Origin: Cyanobacteria bacterium HKST-UBA02
Lineage (GTDB): Bacteria; Cyanobacteriota; Vampirovibrionia; Obscuribacterales; Obscuribacteraceae
Direction of reading: 5' to 3'
NCBI GenBank assembly: GCA_020431945.1
Contig: JAGQHH010000272.1
Coordinates: forward strand, 1-25,775
Length of the DNA stretch: 25,775 nt
Shown here piece by piece: positions 7,646 through 14,503 of this stretch. The translations under genes and the position numbers were made by a program. Below the pieces are notes generated by a model. The model was not told the origin of the DNA and made no database searches. It was given only the letters and a program-made list of their open reading frames with translations. Every line of letters begins with the position of its first letter. Position 1 is the stretch's first letter.

Positions 7646-9634
7646 ATGCTCTCACGCCGTAAATTCATCTTTGCTGGTCTCGGGTCCGTAGCTTTAGTCC
7701 AGGAGCTTTTCGGGGCTCCCCTGGCACTGGCTCGAAAGAAAAAAGCCGTTCTTATCACCGGTCCGCACAGCCTCGCCCGGAAAGCCTGGGCACCGGCTAT
7801 CCAGCCCGATTTCGTCGGTCTCACCAGAAAGGGATATCTGGCTCTGGGAGACAAGTTCGGCCGCCTCTCCATCGTCGACCTGCGGAAGGCCGGGGATCCC
7901 AAACACCCGCCCCTGGTCATGGCGGAGCTTACCGGACTCGGCAAAAGAGTGGTGGACATCCATTTCGACCAGATCCACGCCTGCGCCCTGGTCGTCGACG
8001 AGAATGACGAAGGCAAGAAGAATTTCCTGGTAACTGTCGACCTCTCCCGTCCGGAGTCGCCCCATGTCACCGCCACGATAGCGCTCCCGCAATTGAAGGA
8101 AGCCCGCGCCCTTACTGGCGATCGCAAGCTCACGCTGGTGGCGGGTACTTCGCCGTCCGGTCAGGAAGTCATTCTGGTGCTCGACGCTTCTGCGAAGACA
8201 AGCAAAACCGAAGCAACCATAGTCTCCACCATCACCACCAGGACACCGGTGGTGGCTATGCTCTTTCAAGGACGCAGTCTGACAACGCTTTCCACCAGCG
8301 GAAGCGAGTCCCAGGTCGACTTCATCGACATGGGAAGCAGGACCGCTCCCCGGCTTCTTGAAAGCGTCACCGAACAAGGCAACTATACGCAACTCTGCCA
8401 GGACCGGAACCTGACGATCATCATCGGTATCAAAGACGGTGCTTGCGAAGCACGTTCCATAGCCAGCAAACCCGCACCACACTCGGTAGCGGGGGTAAAA
8501 CTCGAGCAGATGCAGTCGGTACTGGGTTGTGCCATGCAAAAGGACAGACTGCTCGTCCTCGGCAAGACAGAAGACCGGCTCGCCCTGCACACGGTGAGCA
8601 TAGACAAGCACGGCAACCTGCTGCGCTCCCAGGAAATCAATCTCGGCGCCACAGCCAGCGCCGGGGCCAGCAGCGCTCAGCTTCTCTGGGATCGCAAACG
8701 TCTCTATCTTGCCGCCGGCTGGTCCGGGGTGAAGATCCTCAACTACTACCGGGACAGTGTAAGCGATCAATACACTTATGCCATTCCCAGACTCGCCGCT
8801 TCCGGGATAGCGACCTGGGGCACCCAGGCTGTCGTAGTGGGGGGCGAGCTCATCCGTTATGACATCTCCGAGCCCCAGGAACCCAGAGTGCAAGCCAGGG
8901 TCAGGCTCAACAGCACGGTCAAGTCCATGACCGGGGCCGGCAGTTTCATCCTCTGTCTTACCAGGGATGGTCTCGGGCTCAAGAAAATGGCCGAGCTCGA
9001 TCGGGATGTCGCCACCCGCAAAGTCGAAGGGAGCTCTGTAGCCTTCGACCGGAGCCAGCACAAAGCCTATGTCATCCATGCCACCGGGAAAGTCTCCAGA
9101 ATCTTCCCGTTCAAGGTATTCTCGGATTCTCTAGACCCGCAAAAGCCTTTCGACCGTACCGGCACATTCAGACGCCTGACAGCGGATGCCGGGGAGCTCC
9201 TCATTTTCGATCTGCACTCCATGTCCCTCCTGGGCACAGGAGCCACCCTCGAAGAGAAAGGCTCTCGCCGCCTGGATAATCTCGCCATCAGAGAGGCTGT
9301 ACTGGATAACGATCATATTCTCGCTACAGCAGTGGACCAGGATCAAAAGGGCTTCCTGCTCGTTATGGATCGCCGGGACAAATCTCTCAACGTCCTGGGA
9401 ACCCTCGATCTGCCGCACAACGGCGTGGCCCTCTCGGTCTCCGGTAAGACCGTCGCGGCGGTGGGCAAGGACAGGGAGGGCAAAGACTTGATATCGATCA
9501 TCGATATCTCCGCCCCAACGGCACCTCAGATCAAGACTACTCTCAATGTTCTCGAGTCGGCATCGGCAGTGGCCACGGTCAGCAAGATCGCCCTGGTTGC
9601 CGGTCGCGGCATCGAGATTCTCGATCTCGGTTGA
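7646..9634 (+). CDS. Tat-exported beta-propeller (LVIVD-repeat-like) protein
   Basis: A 662-aa protein. The N-terminus MLSRRKFIFAG is a twin-arginine motif, followed by a hydrophobic stretch and a likely cleavage site after APLALA (about residue 29), so a folded protein is predicted to be exported by Tat. The rest consists of repeated beta-rich units resembling LVIVD or WD-like blades: GRLSIVDLRKAGDPKHPPLV, GGELIRYDISEPQEPRVQA, DLISIIDISAPTAPQIKTTL and the closing ALVAGRGIEILDLG. No catalytic motif is visible, and such propellers usually serve as binding scaffolds. It starts 12 bp after the YggT gene, and the response regulator follows 23 bp after it, so all three may share a transcript. The exact ligand is unknown. 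A Tat signal on a cofactor-free propeller is somewhat unusual. Confidence 0.82.
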   Translation: MLSRRKFIFAGLGSVALVQELFGAPLALARKKKAVLITGPHSLARKAWAPAIQPDFVGLTRKGYLALGDKFGRLSIVDLRKAGDPKHPPLVMAELTGLGKRVVDIHFDQIHACALVVDENDEGKKNFLVTVDLSRPESPHVTATIALPQLKEARALTGDRKLTLVAGTSPSGQEVILVLDASAKTSKTEATIVSTITTRTPVVAMLFQGRSLTTLSTSGSESQVDFIDMGSRTAPRLLESVTEQGNYTQLCQDRNLTIIIGIKDGACEARSIASKPAPHSVAGVKLEQMQSVLGCAMQKDRLLVLGKTEDRLALHTVSIDKHGNLLRSQEINLGATASAGASSAQLLWDRKRLYLAAGWSGVKILNYYRDSVSDQYTYAIPRLAASGIATWGTQAVVVGGELIRYDISEPQEPRVQARVRLNSTVKSMTGAGSFILCLTRDGLGLKKMAELDRDVATRKVEGSSVAFDRSQHKAYVIHATGKVSRIFPFKVFSDSLDPQKPFDRTGTFRRLTADAGELLIFDLHSMSLLGTGATLEEKGSRRLDNLAIREAVLDNDHILATAVDQDQKGFLLVMDRRDKSLNVLGTLDLPHNGVALSVSGKTVAAVGKDREGKDLISIIDISAPTAPQIKTTLNVLESASAVATVSKIALVAGRGIEILDLG

Positions 9635-9657
9635 TGTTCATCGGTTGATAATTTGGC

Positions 9658-10332
9658 GTGGCAAAGATTCTCATAGCCGAAGACGATCGAAACCTGGCTC
9701 TCACCTTGAAAGTGACCCTGGAGACCGAAAAGCACGTCGTGGAAGTTGTCGAAGACGGGAAAGAAGCCGTCGACCGGCTTCGCCTCTATTCCTATGAGCT
9801 TCTCATTCTGGACTGGAACCTGCCTGAGATGCAAGGTCCGGAGGTCTGCCGACATTACCGGGGTCACGGAGGCGCAGCTCCCATATTGATGCTCACCGGC
9901 CGTGGTGACATCGGCGATCGGGTCAGCGGTCTCGATGCCGGAGTAGACGACTACCTCACAAAGCCCTTCGACATGCGCGAGCTCCTCGCCAGAATTCGTG
10001 CTCTCTTGCGACGCTCATCGGAATACGAAGGCGATAGTCTCGCCATCGACCCGGTAGCGATAGACCTTCTGAGCCGGACTGCCAGTGTCCGGGGCAAGCC
10101 CATAGAGCTCACTGCCAAGGAGCTGTCGGTGCTGGAGTTTCTAATGCGCCGTCCGGACCATTATTTCCTCGCCCTCGATCTGCTCAACGAGATCTGGGCA
10201 TCCGACTCAGACAGCTCCGAGATGGCTGTCAGACAATGTATCACTCGCCTGCGCCGCAAGCTCGAGGAAGCAGGCGCCATGGACTTCATAGTCACTTCCC
10301 GTGGGCTCGGCTATAAAATCGAGTCGAAATAG
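9658..10332 (+). CDS. OmpR/PhoB-family response regulator
   Basis: A 224-aa transcription factor. The receiver domain (1-115) has the acidic pair at residues 9-10, phospho-acceptor Asp52 (LLILDWNLPEMQG), Thr80 (LMLTG) and Lys102 (DYLTKPFDMRELLARIRALLRR). The C-terminal winged helix (about 128-222) shows LTAKELSVLEFLMRRP and VRQCITRLRRKL...IVTSRGLGYKIES, typical of OmpR/PhoB proteins. The start is a GTG at 9658; an ATG is not available at this position and no clear Shine-Dalgarno sequence is seen. The likely partner is the histidine kinase at 10963, separated from it by one small gene. Targets cannot be read from the sequence. Confidence 0.92.
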   Translation: MAKILIAEDDRNLALTLKVTLETEKHVVEVVEDGKEAVDRLRLYSYELLILDWNLPEMQGPEVCRHYRGHGGAAPILMLTGRGDIGDRVSGLDAGVDDYLTKPFDMRELLARIRALLRRSSEYEGDSLAIDPVAIDLLSRTASVRGKPIELTAKELSVLEFLMRRPDHYFLALDLLNEIWASDSDSSEMAVRQCITRLRRKLEEAGAMDFIVTSRGLGYKIESK

Positions 10333-10413
10333 ACCCGCGTCAACTAAATGTCAAAAACGCTTGCTAGATTGCCGCTCAGTTGAGAGACCATCGTTTTTTC
10401 AAGGAGCAGCGCC

Positions 10414-10857
10414 ATGGAAGCATACGCACTAGAGCATAGTTATCACCACAATGCCGATACCAGTTCACAACTCACTTTCGATAAAGTAATGGGCCAGGAA
10501 GACGGCGCCGCCGCCAGAGAAATTCAAAAGAATGCAGCCTCCAGCCAGAAAACCGAGAGCCTCCTGCCCAAGGTACTTATCGACAAAGGCGGAAAGCAAG
10601 GTCGGTCCCAGACAACCGAGATAGAAGGCGATGCCTCTGGCAACGCCGGCGAATCAAAATGCGGCGATGGAGGCGGCGGACGATCCTACCAGCCACTGAC
10701 CGGCAGCGACGACCTGGAGGCCCGCCCCGGCAAACCTGACCAGCCAGTTAATCCTGACAAGCGGAATGAAAAGCAACAGAACAATTCGGACAACCAGCCC
10801 GAGTCGTCGATTCCTCGTCTGCTGCCCGAGGAAACTGACAGGAATAAGAAGAAGTAG
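10414..10857 (+). CDS. Small disordered hydrophilic protein, function unknown
   Basis: A 147-aa protein with a strong ribosome site (AAGGAG, 7 bases before the ATG). It is poor in hydrophobic residues and rich in Gly, Glu, Asp, Asn, Gln, Lys and Pro, with a Gly/Cys patch (ESKCGDGGGGRS) and a Lys-rich end (RNKKK). It has no signal peptide, no membrane segment and no recognisable fold, and it is predicted to be largely unstructured. It lies between the response regulator and histidine kinase genes and is followed by a hairpin. Its good translation signals, compared with its neighbours, argue that it is real and perhaps well expressed. Confidence 0.65.
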   Translation: MEAYALEHSYHHNADTSSQLTFDKVMGQEDGAAAREIQKNAASSQKTESLLPKVLIDKGGKQGRSQTTEIEGDASGNAGESKCGDGGGGRSYQPLTGSDDLEARPGKPDQPVNPDKRNEKQQNNSDNQPESSIPRLLPEETDRNKKK

Positions 10858-10879
10858 TCACACTAGCCCTGCCCAGCCC

Positions 10880-10914
10880 CAACTCCTGGACCCGCGCCCC
10901 CGGTCCGGGAGTTG
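10880..10914 (+). terminator. Candidate terminator or attenuator hairpin
   Basis: A 13-pair stem with one T-G wobble: CAACTCC-T-GGACC (10880-10892) pairs with GGTCC-G-GGAGTTG (10902-10914), loop 9 bases. It follows the stop at 10857 by 22 bases. The run after it (TCTATA) is not a true T-tract, so it may be a weak terminator, an attenuator or an RNA-stabilising stem. Its 3' arm reaches into the -35 region of the histidine kinase promoter. Confidence 0.5.
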
Positions 10915-10931
10915 TCTATAGCGCGATTGAG

Positions 10932-10937
10932 TATAAT
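10932..10937 (+). promoter_or_regulatory. Candidate -10 box for the histidine kinase
   Basis: A perfect TATAAT lies 25 bases before the ATG at 10963. The hexamer 17 bases upstream (GAGTTG, 10909-10914) is a poor -35 and is part of the hairpin's 3' arm. Transcription would start near 10944. Confidence 0.4.
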
Positions 10938-10962
10938 GCCAGTCTCGTGACAGGCATTTTCT

Positions 10963-12741
10963 ATGAAACTTGGCATAGCCGCCAGAGCCTATATACTGAT
11001 CGCCATTCCGCTTTCTTTCGAGCTTGTCTTCGTGGCGACCCTTGTCTACGCGCAAAGGCAAGTGGATGAGGCTTATAAGCGCGAGCTGCACGCTCGCCTG
11101 ATCACCAGCGAAATCAATGCCGGTCTGGCATCGCTGTTGCGCAGCGGCTCGTCGCTCATCGCCAGCGCCGTTCTGCCTGACTCGAAGATATCCCGAGAAT
11201 GGCAAGACGAATTCGTCGTGCTCCTCGATGTCGAGAAGCGCCTGCACGCCCTCACCGAAGAGGGTGCCAGCGAGAGCCTGCGTCAACCTCTGCATGATCT
11301 CGAGGATGAAGTGCAAAAACTCCGCACCGACTTCAACCACTTCAATGTCAACAACATCAAAGAGAAAAAGCAGGATGCCATGCTTCTCGAGCTCAGAGTC
11401 AAAGAGATCATGGACCTGGCGAACCAGATCCTGGCCGACCAGGCGGTCATCCAGGATCGAGAGCAGCAAGAGAGGGAGAGGCTCTCGGAGTTTCTTACCC
11501 GGGCAGTGTATTCCGGAGTAGCACTGAATATAGTGCTGGCTTTCGCCCTGGCCTACCTCTTCAATAGGAGCACCATCCGTCGCCTGGATGTCCTGATGGC
11601 AAACGCCAGGCGCCTGGTCAAAGGCGAAGAGCTCTACCCTCCTGTCCGGGGACGCGATGAGATCGCGGTACTCGATCGCACCCTGCATGACACTTATGCC
11701 ACCCTGGCAGAAGCGAGTCACCGGGAAAAAACCGTGCTCGCCAATACAGCCGACGCCATCTTCTCCCTCGACGCATCCCTGGAGGTGCGCTTCATAAGCC
11801 CGGCCATCGAACCAATGCTGGGCTATAGAGTGGACGAGATCACCGGTCATGAGATCGATATACTACTCGCCCCCGAGTATCGAGAGCGAACCCGCAGAGA
11901 GCTCTTATCCCTGCAGCTCTCTCATTCTTCGAGCGCTATCGAATGCCAGCTTCAACACAAGGACGGATCGCTTCTGCCCAGTCTCTGGTCTGTATTCTGG
12001 TCAGAGAAAGAGATGAGTCTTTTCTGTGTCGCCCGGGACATCAGTAAAGAAAAAGAGCTGGAGCGCTTGAGGCAGGAATTCATCTCCATGGTCAGCCATG
12101 ATCTCAAAAGCCCCCTTGCTTCGATCAAACTGACTTTCTCGCTCTTTGCCGACGGCCGCCTCGGCTCCCTGAACGAGCAGGGCAAGACCCTCACCGGCGC
12201 CGGCGAAGAGACCGTGGCAAGGTTGATCGACCTGACCAACGAGCTGGTTGATACAGAGCAAATCGAGCAGGGAATGGTAAAGCTCGATAAAAAACCGGTG
12301 CCCACCGAAGTGATCATCGACGAAGCAATCGAAAACCTGGCAAGTCTGGCCGCCTCCAGAGAGATCGCCATCGTCAGAAGCGATGACATATCCGTCACCC
12401 TCTCTGCCGACCGGAAGCGCCTGGTTCAGGTACTGGTCAATCTTCTCAGCAATGCCGTCAAATTCTCCCCGGTAGGCTCCGAAATCAGGATAGAGACCAG
12501 AGTCCTCCCGGACTATATAGAGCTCGCCGTGCAGGACAGGGGACAGGGAATTCCGGCAGAAAAACAAGATCAGATCTTCACAAGGTACGCCCGGCTGGAC
12601 GAAAAGCAAAGCCAGGTCCTGGGGGGCACCGGTCTCGGTCTTTCGATCTGCAAAGCCCTGGTGGAAGCCCATGGCGGCGAAATCGGCTTTCAAAGCAGCG
12701 ACGACGGTACCCGTTTCTGGTTCCGAGTGCCGAAGATTTGA
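10963..12741 (+). CDS. HAMP-PAS sensor histidine kinase
   Basis: A 592-aa membrane sensor kinase. Order: TM1 (about 8-30), an extracytoplasmic helical region rich in charged residues (about 31-178), TM2 (about 180-200), HAMP (about 200-252), PAS (about 255-360), HisKA with phospho-accepting His379 (FISMVSHDLKSPLASIK), and a HATPase domain with N-box VNLLSNAVKFSP (490s), G1 DRGQGIP (525-531) and G2 GGTGLGLSIC (554-563). The sensor part looks like a four-helix bundle. The likely partner is the response regulator at 9658-10332. A candidate TATAAT lies upstream and no Shine-Dalgarno sequence is evident. The signal is unknown. Confidence 0.93.
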   Translation: MKLGIAARAYILIAIPLSFELVFVATLVYAQRQVDEAYKRELHARLITSEINAGLASLLRSGSSLIASAVLPDSKISREWQDEFVVLLDVEKRLHALTEEGASESLRQPLHDLEDEVQKLRTDFNHFNVNNIKEKKQDAMLLELRVKEIMDLANQILADQAVIQDREQQERERLSEFLTRAVYSGVALNIVLAFALAYLFNRSTIRRLDVLMANARRLVKGEELYPPVRGRDEIAVLDRTLHDTYATLAEASHREKTVLANTADAIFSLDASLEVRFISPAIEPMLGYRVDEITGHEIDILLAPEYRERTRRELLSLQLSHSSSAIECQLQHKDGSLLPSLWSVFWSEKEMSLFCVARDISKEKELERLRQEFISMVSHDLKSPLASIKLTFSLFADGRLGSLNEQGKTLTGAGEETVARLIDLTNELVDTEQIEQGMVKLDKKPVPTEVIIDEAIENLASLAASREIAIVRSDDISVTLSADRKRLVQVLVNLLSNAVKFSPVGSEIRIETRVLPDYIELAVQDRGQGIPAEKQDQIFTRYARLDEKQSQVLGGTGLGLSICKALVEAHGGEIGFQSSDDGTRFWFRVPKI

Positions 12742-12788
12742 AAAGAGCTGAAAAGCAGGGTTATCCCTGGGTCGGGACCACGCTCTTT
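12742..12788 (+). terminator. Possible nested hairpin after the histidine kinase
   Basis: Right after the kinase stop, AAAGAGC (12742-12748) can pair with GCTCTTT (12782-12788), enclosing a smaller stem CAGGG/CCCTG (12756-12769, loop TTAT). The T-run is only three long, so termination is uncertain. This could be a weak terminator or simply mRNA structure. Confidence 0.3.
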
Positions 12789-12812
12789 ACTGAATATTGC
12801 GGAGATCGAGCA

Positions 12813-12851
12813 TAGTCGTTTCCAATGGGGTAAAAATGGAATAAGCGACTA
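12813..12851 (+). promoter_or_regulatory. Imperfect hairpin in the leader of the M48 protease gene
   Basis: TAGTCG (12813-12818) pairs with CGACTA (12846-12851), and inside it TTCCA (12820-12824) pairs with TGGAA (12837-12841). It lies 14 bases before the GAGGAGG ribosome site. It may be an mRNA leader structure or an operator. Only pairing was seen; nothing shows function. Confidence 0.3.
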
Positions 12852-12876
12852 ATTTCAGAATGCTTGAGGAGGAAAA

Positions 12877-13818
12877 ATGACCACAACCGAACCGGTAGGC
12901 ACCAAGAAGAAATTCCCCAGGCTCTCCTCCAGCGCATTCGAGCACCCGGCCGATCGGGCTGCTCTTGATGCCGTCAAAAAGATTCCTGTACTGGACAAGC
13001 TTTTCGCTCGCATGATGGAACTGGGCGCCGAGCGCGTGGTCAGAGTTCAGCACCTGGGCCAGGCGGTGCATGTCACCCCCAAGCAGTGCCCCAAGATCTA
13101 CAAGATCTACAAAGAAGCAGCCGAGATCCTGGACGTGCAGGAGCCGGATCTTTTCCTCTCCACACACCCGGTCCCCAATGCTTTCACCATAGGCGTGGAA
13201 AGACCGATGATCGTTCTGCGCTCAGGCATCGTCGACCTCCTCACCGAAGAGGAGCTCATGGCGGTACTCGGACACGAGCTCGGTCACGTCAAAGCCGGTC
13301 ACGTTCTCTACAAGACCCTGGCTTATTTCCTCATTTATATGACCGAGTCCCTGCTGGGTCTGCAGGGTCTGGCCAAGTTCGGTATCAGAGTGGCTCTCTA
13401 CGACTGGTCCCGGAAATCAGAGCTCACCGCCGACCGGGCCGAGCTTCTGGTGGCCCAGGACATCAACACCTGTATCAAGCTTCACATGAAGCTGGCAGGC
13501 GGCTCCTGGAAGATCTACGAACAGATGGACCCCGACGAGTTCCTGAGACAGGCGGACAGTTACGAGGATCTCGACTACAGCACTCTCAACAAGTTCTATA
13601 AGCTGCTCCACGAGATTCCTCTCACTCACCCCCTACCTGTCTACCGGGCTAAAGAAGTGAAAGCCTGGGCGGAAAGCAAGCAGTATCACGAGATCATGGC
13701 CGGGCGCTATCCCACCACCGACCAGGAGATCGGTCTGAGAGACTGCCCGCACTGCGAATCGAAAGTCTCGCCTTCCTTCTTCTTCTGCCCGGACTGCGGC
13801 AGATCGACCAGGGTATGA
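12877..13818 (+). CDS. M48-family metalloprotease with C-terminal zinc ribbon
   Basis: A 313-aa zinc protease. The catalytic HELGH is at 133-137 (His133, Glu134, His137), with third ligand Glu182 in SELTADRAELL, as in HtpX/Ste24-type M48 peptidases. Preceding NAFTIGVERPMIVLRSGIVDLL is typical of the family. HtpX usually has four TM segments; here only a moderately hydrophobic stretch (about 144-174) is present, so the protein may be soluble or peripheral. The C-terminus carries a CPHC-x10-CPDC zinc ribbon (Cys290, 293, 304, 307), which is not a standard M48 part. The ribosome site GAGGAGG ends 4 bases before the ATG and is among the strongest in the window. A strong terminator follows. The convergent neighbour has the same ribbon pattern. 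Confidence 0.88.
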   Translation: MTTTEPVGTKKKFPRLSSSAFEHPADRAALDAVKKIPVLDKLFARMMELGAERVVRVQHLGQAVHVTPKQCPKIYKIYKEAAEILDVQEPDLFLSTHPVPNAFTIGVERPMIVLRSGIVDLLTEEELMAVLGHELGHVKAGHVLYKTLAYFLIYMTESLLGLQGLAKFGIRVALYDWSRKSELTADRAELLVAQDINTCIKLHMKLAGGSWKIYEQMDPDEFLRQADSYEDLDYSTLNKFYKLLHEIPLTHPLPVYRAKEVKAWAESKQYHEIMAGRYPTTDQEIGLRDCPHCESKVSPSFFFCPDCGRSTRV

Positions 13819-13841
13819 GGAGAGATCCGAGAATCTGAAAG

Positions 13842-13872
13842 AAGGAGCAGCAGATGCTGCTCCTTTCTTTTT
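13842..13872 (+). terminator. Intrinsic terminator of the M48 gene
   Basis: GGAGCAGC (13844-13851), loop AGAT, GCTGCTCC (13856-13863), flanked by AA/TT pairs and followed by TTTCTTTTT. It lies 23 bases after the stop codon and is a textbook rho-independent terminator for the plus strand. Confidence 0.85.
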
Positions 13873-13882
13873 CAAATTGAAA

Positions 13883-13914
13883 AACCCGATATCGCAATAT
13901 TGCGATATCGGGTT
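13883..13914 (-). terminator. Perfect 32-bp palindrome acting as terminator for the minus-strand unit
   Basis: AACCCGATATCGCAAT (13883-13898) is followed directly by its exact reverse complement (13899-13914). In RNA it would form a long hairpin with a minimal loop. On the minus strand it lies 20 bases after the stop of the zinc-ribbon gene and is followed by TTTTTC, so it fits an intrinsic terminator for that gene. It also contains two GATATC sites. The absence of any mismatch or spacer is unusual for a terminator. Confidence 0.7.
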
Positions 13915-13934
13915 CGCGCCGGAATCAGGAAGTA

Positions 13935-14456
13935 TCAGTCTTCCTTCTTCTCTTCTTCTTCTTCGTGCTTACCGTTCTCTTCGGCTTCCGGCTCCACATC
14001 CACCGGCTGCTCGCTGGGCTGAGCCTTGCTGTGCAGATCGCCTCCACAAGCCGGGCAGAATTTCTTCTCTCTGCTTGCCGGGGTTTCGCAATGAGGGCAG
14101 ACAAAACCGGGAGTCGGCTTGAATCCCGCCTTAGCCTCGGCTCTCTGGCTCGAGGAGGCCTTGGGATCGGTCTGGACCTTCATGGCATCCAGCTCGGCTT
14201 TGAGCACGGCGATCTGATCTTCGTAACCGATCACCTCGGCTATCTTCTCATCAACCAAGTCGTCTGAAACCTCTTTCTTGTGATGGACCTTGTCGACAGT
14301 GAGCCTGCCCAGCTCCACCAGCTTCGATGACTTCTTGCGCTCCAGCTCTTTGATCTGAGTCTGCAGGTTGAAGGACTGGAGCATCTCCTGGGACCGCTCC
14401 TGCACCTTGTTTACTTCTTTGGAAATGCCCTGGACGACGTCGTCGATAATGCTCAC
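13935..14456 (-). CDS. Coiled-coil zinc-ribbon protein, function unknown
   Basis: A 173-aa soluble protein. Residues 1-95 are helical with heptad-like spacing (EVNKVQERSQEMLQSFNLQ, and IAVLKAELDAMKV), predicted as a coiled coil. A zinc ribbon CPHC-x10-CPACG follows (Cys120, 123, 134, 137), then an acidic, Glu/Lys-rich disordered tail. The start is a GTG at 14454-14456 with a GGGGGAG ribosome site 8 bases upstream. It is 47 bp downstream of the diguanylate cyclase gene, with a TATAAG in the gap, so it may be co-transcribed or have its own promoter. The ribbon matches, in spacing and residues, the one at the end of the convergent M48 protease. Confidence 0.78.
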   Translation of the reverse strand: MSIIDDVVQGISKEVNKVQERSQEMLQSFNLQTQIKELERKKSSKLVELGRLTVDKVHHKKEVSDDLVDEKIAEVIGYEDQIAVLKAELDAMKVQTDPKASSSQRAEAKAGFKPTPGFVCPHCETPASREKKFCPACGGDLHSKAQPSEQPVDVEPEAEENGKHEEEEEKKED

Positions 14457-14503
14457 TGATCTATCTCCCCCTCATGTCTATATGATCACTTATACCTCGA
14501 ATT

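Noticed and set aside
8118..8125. The cyanobacterial HIP1 octamer GCGATCGC.
   Set aside because: I noticed only one copy, inside a gene. HIP1-rich genomes would show many in 25 kb, so it says nothing about taxonomy.
7694..9079. A 461-codon minus-strand open frame opposite the propeller protein.
   Set aside because: The plus-strand protein has a twin-arginine signal and repeated blade motifs. The opposite frame lacks any family features.
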